A stretch of 64,000 nt of DNA, taken from NCBI GenBank assembly GCA_014925825.1, contig JACGCK010000145.1, forward strand, positions 1 to 64,000. Reading direction: 5' to 3'. The translations under genes were made by a program, and so were the position numbers. The notes beneath the pieces were generated by a model, which was not told the origin of the DNA, did no database searches, and was given only the letters and a program-made list of their open reading frames with translations. The DNA is from Pholiota molesta (lineage: Eukaryota > Basidiomycota > Agaricomycetes > Agaricales > Strophariaceae). Positions 36,236 to 45,924 of this stretch are shown here, piece by piece (positions within the stretch are counted from its first letter, which is position 1; the number at the start of each line of letters is the position of its first letter).

Positions 36236-37560
36236 TGCAGCGCACATCCAGTGTAAATTCACTGGATTGCTCGCGCAGCGCACATCCAGTGTAAATTCAC
36301 TGGATTGCTCGCGTGGCGCACATCCAGTGTAAATTCACTGGATTGCTCGCGCGGCGCACATCCAGTGTAAATTCACTGGATTGCTCGCGTGGCGCACATC
36401 CAGTGTAAATTCACTGGATTGCTCGCGCGGCGCACATCCAGTGTAGATTCACTGGATCGCCCGCGCGGCACACATCCGGTGAAATTTCACTGGATTGCTC
36501 GCGCGGCGCACATCCAGTGTAAATTCACTGGATTGCTCGCGCGGCGCACATCCAGTGTAGATTCACTGGATTGCCCGCGCGGCACACATCCAGTGAAATT
36601 TCACTGGATCGCTCACGCGGCGCCGTGCAAGTTATTTGATAATTCATATGGCACATGACCGCACACGCTGCATAGTCCCCGCCAGCGCACGCACTGCACT
36701 GTCACACGCGCGTGTACGCGCCGTATTGCCCTACGTCCGCGTACACGCTGCAACCCAGCGGATGTTCACTGCAATGGCACTCGCGCTGGCGTGGGACAAT
36801 GCGGCGCGTGCCCTCGCGTGGGGTCGTGCAGCACGTACGCGTGTGCGAGAATGCGGCGCATGCGCTTGCGTGACAAAGGAACCCAATAAGTGGAATGCAG
36901 GTGCGCAAGCGATCTAGTGGATATTCATTAGATCAGTGCCGCGCAAGCAATCCAGTGAATACTCACTGGAATGACTCAGCACAAGCGATCCAGTGGATAT
37001 TCACTGGATCGGTGCCGCGTGAGCAATCCAGTGAATGTTCACTGGATTGGTGCTGCGCGAGCAATCCAGTGAATGTTCACCGGATCAACGCCGCGCAACC
37101 TAGCCTGTGGACATATATCTTCCTGGACCGCTCGCGCGGTACTATGCCAGTTATTTTATGCATATGTCATGCGAGCGGATGCGCCGTATTGTCGGACGCC
37201 AGCGCACACGCCGCGTTGCCCCACGCACGCGGGCGCCATTCCAGTGGATATCCACAGGATCGCTCGCACGGCACCGATCCAGTGAATATCCACTGGATCG
37301 CTCGCGCGGCACAGATCCAGTGAATATACACTGGATTGCTCACGGGGCACCATTCCAGTGGATTTCCACTGGATTCTTCGCGCCAGTGCATGCCACTGCA
37401 CGCGCCGCATTGTCTCACGCACGCGGGCGTCATTCCAGTGGACATTCACTGGATCGCTCTCGCGGCATAGATCCAGTGAATATACACTGCATTGCTCGCG
37501 CGGCACCATTACAGTGGATTTCCACTGGATTCTTCACGCGGCTGTGTTTCAGTGGATTTT
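36165..37560. repeat. Array of short palindromes, right, with a 38-bp minisatellite
   Basis: 36190-36612 is a regular tandem array with a 38-bp period of about eleven units (CATCCAGTGTAAATTCACTG plus a GCTCGCGCGGCGCA spacer). 36660-36900 is non-repetitive. 36905-37560 holds further, more diverged palindromes. The nearest units match the left array, so the minisatellite looks like a local expansion of one side. Confidence 0.9.
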
Positions 37561-37754
37561 GCATAGATAGCAAATAGCATGGGCTCCGGAAGCTCGCCAT
37601 ATGGGAGAATAACTGACTGTAACATAATTTACTAATATACTTGACATATGTATGTACCTAACTGTATATTCAATTGCAAGCCGGCGCCGCTCAGAATGTC
37701 CCTATGTGATGTCTAATAACTCCTTATCAACCTAACCTTGGACTGGAATATTAT

Positions 37755-38129
37755 AGGACCCCTGAAAATGCACCAAAATGTCTGATCCGAGCTATTTTGA
37801 GGCATTCTGAGCAAAGATGGCATGCTGGTGGATGACTTTGGTATGAAATCGTGTTGCACCCAGCGGAGAAGATGGGCAGATACATCGAAAGAAGCCGTAG
37901 GCGCAATGTTGGAGAAAAATACCCAGAAATGCGCTCTCCAAGGGCCAATCTATGGTCCGGATAAAAATTGCATTTTTGGGAATGTTTGGATAGAAATTGA
38001 CCTTTTTCGCAAGAATTTTTTTTCGAAAAAGGTTCCCAATCATCCAAACGATGCACAGATAAACTCGAGAATCGTGTGAATTTTTTCACCACCAAGGATC
38101 AGACACTTTGGTGAACTTTCAGGGGTCCT
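37755..38129. mobile_element. 375-bp MITE with 8-bp target duplication
   Basis: The terminal inverted repeats are about 34 bp, starting AGGACCCCTGAAA and ending TTTCAGGGGTCCT, with four mismatches. The flanking 8-bp direct repeat is AATATTAT (37747-37754 and 38130-38137). This fits a hAT-type MITE, nested in the 6.16-kb element. Confidence 0.9.
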
Positions 38130-38164
38130 AATATTATTGCAGGCGTGGTGAGCTTCACGTGACT

Positions 38165-38248
38165 ATGTTCCTGGCGCTGTTGTGTGAGATGTACCGGGCG
38201 AGTCTTGGGGAAATGTACAGGGTGAGCTTGGGTGGTATGTCCCGTGCG
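38165..38248 (-). repeat. Right subterminal motif array, 4 x 12 bp every 24 bp
   Basis: ATGTTCCTGGCG at 38165, ATGTACCGGGCG at 38189, ATGTACAGGGTG at 38213 and ATGTCCCGTGCG at 38237 are the reverse complements of the left motif. Spacing is exactly 24 bp and the last motif ends 31 bp from the element end, mirroring the left side. Confidence 0.9.
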
Positions 38249-38279
38249 TTATAACATTATTTATGTTGCACTATACCCC

Positions 38280-38287
38280 GTTTTTCG
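38280..38287. repeat. 8-bp target site duplication, right
   Basis: GTTTTTCG, matching 32114-32121. Confidence 0.9.
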
Positions 38288-38609
38288 GGCAAACGGTTCT
38301 TTCCCGTCGAGCGACCGCCATGCCTGACGTCGCTGCACAATGGTGTCAGTCAGATCCGGGTGGCTGGTTGGTATTCCACCGTCTTTGAGGCCGTCCAGGT
38401 GCAACTGAACAGTATAAACTAGTAGATAGGAGCTCTGGAAGGTTTCGTAGATGGAATTACATGTCTGTGAGGTCCGTTGGTCTTAGCTTCATCCCAGATT
38501 TGAAGCAACAAGATCTCACCATCGCGCAGCGGGTGAGCGAAACAGCATCGAGGTTGGAAAGGATCTCAATTTGCAGCTCCTGTGGTAAACCACAGAAATC
38601 GTTGGCCAT
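38280..38609 (-). pseudogene. F-box gene F/I, 5' part (split by a transposon)
   Basis: Exon 1 38609-38520 codes the F-box (LPQELQIEILSNLDAVSLTR). The first half of exon 2 runs from 38464 to the target duplication (SIYETFQSSYLLVYTVQLHL, then WRSTGKEPFARKT-like). The reading frame continues exactly into 32113 when one copy of the duplication is removed. The promoter side therefore still carries the start of the gene, and transcription would run into the element. Confidence 0.9.
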
Positions 38610-39169
38610 TTTGGAAGAGAATCGATCAGAGCGCGGACGTCGCTCCCAGAGAGGTGTTCACGTTGACACTAAGCACGGCGGACATTCAACTGTCAAGTCG
38701 GGCCGACGCTTGCGTTGTTAGGTTATGCAGATATTTCCAGCAACTATGCGTTTCTGAGCTCACAATAAAAGCTGTCAGGCAATTTTGTTTCTGCTCGACG
38801 CTCGTACGCACTTTCTTCCGTTCATATCAGGGCGCCTTGTGCAAAAATTTGCGCCCTACACCTTTCAGTTTCTTAGGACAATTACTCAGTGCATATTTGG
38901 CCCCGATTTCTTGCACGTCCTACACGGGGTTCATGGCAATATATTCTACAACTAGTCCCCATATTCGGGATTCCCATTCCTTGAATGACAAGTGATTATT
39001 CAGTAAATTCCACGTCCTCCTGTCAATATTGTGAACGCTCAGTAAGATTTCAACCATGCTAGATCCGACACACGACGATATTCATGGGCTTTCGTATTAA
39101 CTAAGTAGGGGGTCACTATCCCAACTACATCGTACGCGTATTCGATCAAAGAGAACAATAGATATATTA
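38610..39169. other. Spacer, nothing recognised
   Basis: This is the presumed promoter region of the split F-box gene. No further coding or repeat signal was seen. Confidence 0.4.
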
Positions 39170-41640
39170 CACGATTACAACGCCACCTGGAAAAACAAAC
39201 GCCTCGACAGCGCACGACGCGCCACGCAACAGCGTCTCTGAGCTACGACGATGATCAGCACGTAATCTGATTCTTAGCATTAATCAACAGCGCACGAAGT
39301 CACATGCCCACCCGCTCAGAAGCGCCAGGGAGATAGACACCACACCGATTCCACCGACGCCTGGCGCGTAAGCACCTCGCCACCCTCATCTGCATGGCAC
39401 CGTCCCACCCGCCTTCTTCACCAGCCGGCGCTTCATCACCACTGTCCCATCCCGTCCGCCGCGCGCCGCATCTTCCAGCGCGCGGATCTCCAAACGTGCC
39501 TGGGTCCCAGCACCGGCCAAGGCGCTGGACGCGATAGCCCCACAGGTCGGGTGTGCCGATTTTGGAGCAGGTTGGGCTGACGGTTGGGTGTTGGCGAGGG
39601 TGGGTGTCGGCGAAGTCAGGTCCGCGAGAGAGGGCGAAGCGGGCGCATCGACAGACAGAGCGCGAGCGCTACTTTCGGATCCGTAGTGGCCGTCGACGGC
39701 GCTGCGCGGGCTTGGTGGAGCAGCCAACGCACGCACACACGCACGGACGGAAGCGGTTGGGCACCCCATTGCAGGCGTCGCAGCGCGAGCGATGCCACAG
39801 CGGTCCCATCCGGCTACGTAGGGGAGTGCGCAGGAAAGCTGGGCAGCAACATCACGGGAGGAACACACTGTTGATGAGCACTGATGAGCGGGAAAGGCGC
39901 ACTGACAGGCCGCGGCGGCGGTGCGCCGGACAGGTGCATCTTGGATCCCCAACCGCGTCGCGTCGCACCGTCCAGCTCGCGGAGCCACGAACCCGCGTTG
40001 GGCACTGCGCTACTCAGTCGCACGTCCAAAACCTCTGCAGTCCTTGACCACGACGCGGAGCACCAGACGACCGCACGGGGCGTGCGCAATGATGGGCTCG
40101 GAGAATCGTGGCTCGGGCGGCCGAGGTGCGGTTGGACAGGATGTCAACGGTGGGATCGGATGTGCGCGGCGTCAGGTTCGTGTGGGGGCGATGGACGAGG
40201 GTGGCGGCGCAATGATGGGCTCGGAGAATCGTGGCTCGGGCGGCCGAGGTGCGGTTGGACAGGATGTCAACGGTGGGATCGGATGTGCGCGGCGTCAGGT
40301 TCGTGTGGGGGCGATGGACGAGGGTGGCGATGACTAGGAAACGGGCGCGTGGTATTTGCAGAGTGGGAACTGTAGCACAAAGCGTGGACAAGCGAGCAAG
40401 AAACGCGTATCCATCGCGGACGCGCTCGGTTCGGCGCGCGTGAACACAAGACACAGAGACACGCGCGCAAGGTCAAGGCGGGGGTGAATGGACTGCAAAC
40501 GCACATACGTAGATAGTAAGTACAAACCTTCTTCATCCCGCGACGGTGTTTCCGACCTATGAGACGGATTAGGATGCAATCCACGACAGGGGCATAGACT
40601 TACATCACAAACCGCTCCGAGTGCGTCCACCACAGAATCGGCACCGCTCTCCATCTCATCTGCATCCTTCATCAGCCAGCTCTTCATCACTACCGTCCCA
40701 GTAATCACCAGATCAACCTCCCGCGCCGCATTGTCCAACTCGCTCATCTGCAAACGCGCCTTGGTCAGGCTAGAGTGGGGACGAAAGACATCGTGATAGC
40801 AAACGATGAGGCCGCACGCGGAAGAGCTGCAGAGAAGCAGAGATCATGTCTGGATGTAGGTGCGACTCATGGTGGAGGTGACGTCGGAGAAGGCATCTTG
40901 CTGGGAGGCATATTAGTTATGGACAGTGATGTGGTTAGAGGGCTTACCTTGGCCGGTCAGAGCTGCAGACGATGCGCTGGGCAGGGACGTGCAAGGGCAT
41001 GCAGAGGGTTGAAAGCAAGCCAATAACAGTGGCTTTCGGTCGATGTGTGTGCGACTGGAGGAGGTAGCGATGCTTAGCGATGTCAGAGAAGGCATCGAGC
41101 TGAGGGGGGTTGTTAGTTGTAGACGGTGACGTGGTTGGATGGCATACCTGTGCTTGCATGGTCGGTCCAGACACTCCCTAACTCCAAGGACACTCCTCTG
41201 GAAAGGCAACGAACAGAACCGTTGAGGTATACGCAGGGTGATTTGCGGCAAGAGAGCTTGGATCAAGCTTGAACGCAACTGGGACACGCAAGGGACGCGA
41301 TTCGAACATTGCGCACGGACTCCGAATCCGGCCCGAGATATCCGCTCTTCGTCGTCCAATTCTCCTCGCTTGTCGCTTCCACCAACACCAACAGCAGAAC
41401 CAAGATGGCTTCCGTCATTGCATTTCACGTCCCTTGTCCTTCACTTTATCTGCTCAGGCATAGTCCTCAAAGCCCCACCGGCTATCCCCGCTCGCGCGCT
41501 GCTGAATATTGGCCGAACTAGCTCAGATCGACCTCGATGCCTGCTCGCGCTCCTCAGTCCGCGTTTCGCCCCTATCGTCGATTCTGTAATAGTTACCGCC
41601 GAGACATCTGATATACATGAGGTCTTTTCGTGCTGATATA
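39170..41640. repeat. Family-B repeat followed by a family-C unit
   Basis: The minus strand carries the family-B hallmark near 39400-39450 (GTVVMKRRLVKKAGG) and 40660-40700 (ITGTVVMKSWLMKDA). The 39360-39560 part is the uninterrupted counterpart of the site into which the 11-kb element at 44673 inserted. 41290-41640 is family C (core ATTGCGCACGGACTCCGAAT). No intact gene. Confidence 0.55.
40085..40332. repeat. 124-bp tandem duplication
   Basis: Two nearly identical copies begin GCAATGATGGGCTCGGAGAA at 40085 and 40209. Near-identity suggests a recent event. Confidence 0.9.
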
Positions 41641-42147
41641 CATCATCGTCCGCCCACGGCTCCGTCATAGGTATCGCCCCTCAGTGCTCACGAACCCCGT
41701 ACACCTCTGCGCCGCTGGAGGGCGCGTACCATTCATGCCCCTCGCTGATGACACGCACAACAGATTGGGGCGCTGGTACTAGGGCCCTGCGGCCCGAGCA
41801 CTTACTCTCTGGCAACGAGGACCGAACGCACTGCCAGCACGGGCACTATAATTCTGGAAGAGAGGAGGCCGCCTCCGCTCCCCTTCCACACAGTTCCTTC
41901 GTCGGCACTCCCCAATCAATTGTAACCCCGCGCAGACCATGGGCAGAGGTATATCCGGCGTGTGTCCTACAGCCTCCTACAGCTAGGCGGGGTATATATG
42001 CAGGACATGCCCCTCCGCGTCTTCCAACCCCTCCACCTTCTACAAAAAAAAACGCAAACCAGAGTCAGCACCAGCCCACCCCGCGGCCCGCGCGAACGCA
42101 GCTCCCCGTCACCCGCGGCCGAGCACGAGAACGAGAAACGCACGCAC
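41641..42147. other. Spacer, nothing recognised
   Basis: The last-exon position of the adjacent F-box copy G should lie here but could not be identified. Confidence 0.4.
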
Positions 42148-43913
42148 ATGCACACCGACGACCCCCTCCGCATACAGCATATACGTCAGATAGCGCTGCG
42201 CCACGGCCAGCGGCGCCACCACGCACGGGAGGCGCGTCTCCACGTCGGCGCGGAAGAATGGGCTGGTCCGGGCGCGCACCCTGCTCGGCGGCACCAGCGT
42301 CCCCGTTTCCCTCCTGCCAACGGGACGACACGGGCGCGAGGACGGCACGGGCGGGATGCGGTTGGCGCACAACACGGCCGCGTGCGAGAAATCGAAGATG
42401 TAGGCCGCGGCGCGGGGCGACCATATCCTCTGCCCGTCCTCGCTGATGTTCCGCCCCGGAAAGACCACACGCTGGCCGTGGACATACCTGCACGCTCATC
42501 ATTAATTCCATTTTTCAAGCACGCGCAAAAGAACAGAACGGACACCGACCTCTTCAAGTGCGTCGCAAACTGGTGCGACGTCGCCTCCATGAACCGCGTG
42601 TTCCGCGGGCCCCAAGCGCGCCACGCAACATCCGCAGGGCCAGGCACATGCGCCGTGCGCGGCGCGCATACGCCGACAGCACGCGCTGGTGCACGAACAG
42701 GTTGAACGCGCAGATCCCCGCCCACCCGGCGCGCGCCCCGTCGTCCCCGTACACCACCCGCACCACGTGCACGCGGTCCGCGTCGCGCACCATGAACGGC
42801 ACGCGCGGGGGCGGCCGCGCTTCGACGGCGCCCGCCGCGTGCGTCGCCGCGCGGATGTGGGTGTCGCGGCGGTCGGCGGGAGTGGAGGGTCGCGCGGTGG
42901 ACGGGGCAAGCGGGCGTTCGGGGGCCGGGACGAGGGTGTACAGCCGGATCGAGCCAGAGGCGGACGGCAGGTGAGGAAGAAGGACGTGGGGTCGAGAAGC
43001 CCGAAGCCGTACCGCGAAGTCGGGAGGGAATCGTTGAATGAGATCGCGGTATCCTGTAGTAGATCATGAATATGTTGATAGTACCACGGAGTTCGGCGTA
43101 CCAATAACAGATCCGACGTAGTCCAGTCCCATATTAAAACGCGCGTGCCCTCGGGTGCATCGCGAAAGTAGACTGCCAAGATGTTGTATGCGATTTGGAA
43201 AGTGGCTCTGTGGAAACTGTTCCAGTACTGCTCTGAACGACGGTGAACTGCAAGGGGCTTTGCCGCGCTCGCGGATGGTCAGTGTTCGTCGCCAAGGAGC
43301 GCACATGAACGCAGATGGTATCAGTATCGATGGTGGACAGCAAGCTAGGACACATCAGGAATCACGGCTATCCAAAAGACGACACCCAAGCACGCACCTC
43401 CTGTTCTCTAGGAACACCAGCAAGTCCTGCGTCGGATCCATCGTAAACTCGCGCGCAGCGACGTCGACGAAGCGGACCTGGAGCCTGCGGTCCTCCACGT
43501 CTCCGGCGCGGCAGCCACACAACTTCCAGGCGGTGTTCGACATGCTCGCCCACGCGCCCCCGACGAGCTCCGCCCTGCTCCCGTGGTACGTCTCCCGCGT
43601 CAGCGGTTCCTCCCATCGAGCGCCCGCCACGCCGCCGCCGCCGCGCGATCGCCGCGAGCAGGTCCGCGTGGCCGGTGGGCGGCCGCCCCGCTCGAGGCCG
43701 TCCAGGTGCAGCTGCACCGCACACACCAATACGGGAGTGCAGAGCACGGTGTCGCGGAGGGATCTGCATGTCTGCGGGGGGTCCGTCGGGCTTAGCTGGT
43801 TCCCCGATGTTGCAAGCAGCAAGATCGGATGCGCACCATTGCGCAGCGCGCGAGCGACACCACGTCGAGGCGGGACAGGATCTCGATTGCAGCTCCTGTG
43901 GTAGGTTGGCCAG
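42148..43913 (-). pseudogene. F-box family copy G, degenerate and GC-rich
   Basis: The five main exons are traceable: F-box 43913-about 43820, exon 2 about 43770-43400, exon 3 about 43355-43102, exon 4 about 43055-42550, exon 5 42487-42148. The start codon is replaced by CTG (LANLPQELQ). A base is missing in the F-box after LQ. Exons 2 and 3 carry further frameshifts (VCAVQLHLDGL is in one frame, LLAAIARRRRR in another). Exon 5 is open (FDFSHAAVLCANR, FFRADVETRLPCV). GC content is much higher than in the other copies, which produces several long antisense frames. The relative in the window is F/I. Confidence 0.75.
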
Positions 43914-44663
43914 TTTGGAGAAGCGATTGGAAGCGGACGGCGCTTCCAGCAGAGGGGCATTATGGTGCGCGTGTCGCTGCGCAAGAGCAAGGACTAGAGT
44001 GCTGTATTTCGCTTCCCACACGGCTCGCCTATGCCCGGGCAAACGTTTCCGACATTCGTAGGCGACGCAGCGACCAACTTGATAATTCCGTTTAGCCAAG
44101 TTGAAAAGCTGTACATTGTCTGAGTCAGGCGCCTTTGACAGCAAATCGTGGTTGGGAATTATATAGAGGACGTCATGACTGTTTGCAACATCAAAAAATA
44201 AGAATCCCATAACAAGGAGCGGGGAGGAATGAATGGATAAACGATAGCGATAGAGGAAACATACGTTCATCGTGGATGTGCAGAGTCAGATTGTTATAAT
44301 CTCATCGCGCATGAACACGGCATTCCCAACTACATGGCACGCGCGTTCGATCAAAGAAACCGTGAACGATATAGATATGCGAATATACACGATTAGGACG
44401 CCACCTGGAAAAAACAAACGCCTCGACAGTGCACCACGCGCCACGCAACAGCGTCTCTGAGCTACGGCGATATTCAGCACGTAACCGCAGCGTCAATCAA
44501 CCGCGCATGAACTCGCATAACTCACATCGCCACCCGCTCAGAAGCGCCAGCGAGGTAGCTACCACACTGGTTGTACTTACCGACGCCTGACGCGTAAACA
44601 CTTCGCCACCCTCATCTGAATGGCCCCGTTCCACCCGCCTTCTTCACCAGCCAGCACTTCATC
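43914..44663. repeat. F-box G upstream region and left half of a family-B unit
   Basis: 44270-44663 parallels 39080-39420 (CCACCTGGAAAAAACAAACG, CACGCAACAGCGTCTCTGAG). The unit stops at the 11-kb element and resumes at 55685. Confidence 0.6.
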
Positions 44664-44672
44664 GCCACTGTC
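44664..44672. repeat. Target site duplication of the 11-kb element, left
   Basis: GCCACTGTC, repeated at 55685-55693. Shared bases on each side allow up to 11 bp (CGCCACTGTCG). Confidence 0.85.
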
Positions 44673-44880
44673 GGGCATAGGAAAATTTGCGCTTTGTCTT
44701 GCGCTCGCCTGCGCTTCTTGCGCTTGACTTGCGCTTGACTTGCGCTGGGATTTTGCGACTTGCGCTGGAATTTTGCGCTGACTTGCGCTACTCTAAGCAT
44801 TTTTGCGCTTACTTGCGCGCGTTCCGAGAGCGCAAGTTGCTAATGAGTGGAAATTTTGCGCATACATGCGCTGTCCTTGT
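44673..44880. repeat. Left subterminal TTGCGC cluster
   Basis: About ten TTGCGC words within 200 bp (CTTGCGCTTGACTTGCGCT). Counterparts lie at 54030-54260 and 55560-55684. Confidence 0.85.
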
Positions 44881-45916
44881 TAACATCTAGTACGGTAGTC
44901 TACCAGATTGTAAATCATTTAATAGCCTTTTTGGCTTTACCCTTGGGACGTGGCTGAGGACGAGGACGCAAGTCAACCACCTGAGGAAGTTTTGGGAGCT
45001 CTTGATATTCAGGGCCACGCTACGATCGAACTTGAGTCATCAAAAGTCTCAGAAAGGAGTGCCAGAGTCTCAGCTTACCTCGAGCTCGTCCTCATTTCCC
45101 TCTCTATCACCAAGATCCCAGATGAAAGTACCTGCATACGGATCCCAATAGTGGTGATCACCACTGACCAGCATCCAGACCCCACTGATAGTGACCAGCA
45201 ATTCCTGCGCGAGCTGATTTTTCGAACATTTCCTCCTCCAATATTTCCAAACACTCCTTGTCCACATCAGTATCTATCAGGGCGGAAGGTGTGCCACTGA
45301 ATTGCACATCCCACGCTTTTTCGAGAAGCATATTTTGGGTAAGTCCTTTGTTCTTGGGGTCGGCTTTGACGGACTTCAATATATATAGCGTGTGTGCATG
45401 GGCAATAGGCAAGCGTCCTAACCACTTGTGTCGAAGATTCTTGTTCTTGCTGACATGTGCTTCGAACCAGTTGGAAATTTGTGCGCGCTCGGTGAGTGAC
45501 AAGCTTCTGACAAATGGTACGAGCTCTTTTTTGACATCCATCTTGCTCTTGTCCATCCATGCCTTCGCGGGGACAGTTTCCGAGTCCACAGTGTCAGGTG
45601 CCTTCAGCAGCCGTTTGAGAATGTCTACCAAGGGCGATAATGCGTCAGAGATTTGCTGCGTATAGGGGATAGTGGACGGGTCTGCCAGAATGTCCTCTGG
45701 TGTCTTGACATTCCATGAATGCAACCATTTCCCGAGCTGTTCAATAGGTTAGTTTTGTTTCAGTACGAAACATAATAATCCACTGACCCTGATTGCCCTT
45801 CTTCCACTTCTGTCACGCCAGAGGGAATCCACAATATCTCCCATCGTCACTATCGTGGTTGTGTCCGGGGTAATCCCAGGGCTGGCAAAGTTACAGCCTC
45901 TCCACCAGCGCACCTT

Positions 45917-45924
45917 CCACCGTC
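45917..45924. repeat. hAT target duplication, left
   Basis: CCACCGTC, repeated at 49590-49597. Confidence 0.9.

Larger units (their letters stand above)
32122..38279. mobile_element. 6158-bp palindromic non-autonomous DNA transposon in F-box exon 2
   Basis: It is bounded by the 8-bp duplication GTTTTTCG. The ends CGGATATCATTCA and (reverse complement of the right end) GGGGTATAGTGCA agree at 8 of 13 positions. Next to each end, 31 bp in, are four copies of a 12-bp motif at exact 24-bp spacing, inverted between the ends. Inside are, in order, an array of short palindromes, a 1.28-kb arm, a loop of about 164 bp, the inverted arm, a second array, and a unique right segment with a 375-bp MITE. 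No transposase is encoded. An 8-bp duplication with subterminal repeats fits the hAT or KDZ groups; which enzyme moves it is unknown. Confidence 0.9.

Noticed and set aside
36190..36612. Regular 38-bp repeat resembling a CRISPR array
   Set aside because: The spacers are themselves repeated (GCGCG-rich, almost identical), the repeat is part of a transposon, no cas genes occur, and the genome is eukaryotic.
32409..37577. Long open frames (about 90-160 codons) across the short-palindrome arrays
   Set aside because: They are translations of the repeat unit on both strands (HWM-, STG-, SLD-type words) with no start context or codon signal.
41748..42974. Plus-strand frames of 232, 247 and 138 codons
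   Set aside because: They are antisense to F-box pseudogene G, whose high GC suppresses stop codons.
43368..44270. 300-codon minus-strand frame
   Set aside because: It covers the F-box G exons out of frame and its introns. Only short stretches match the family.
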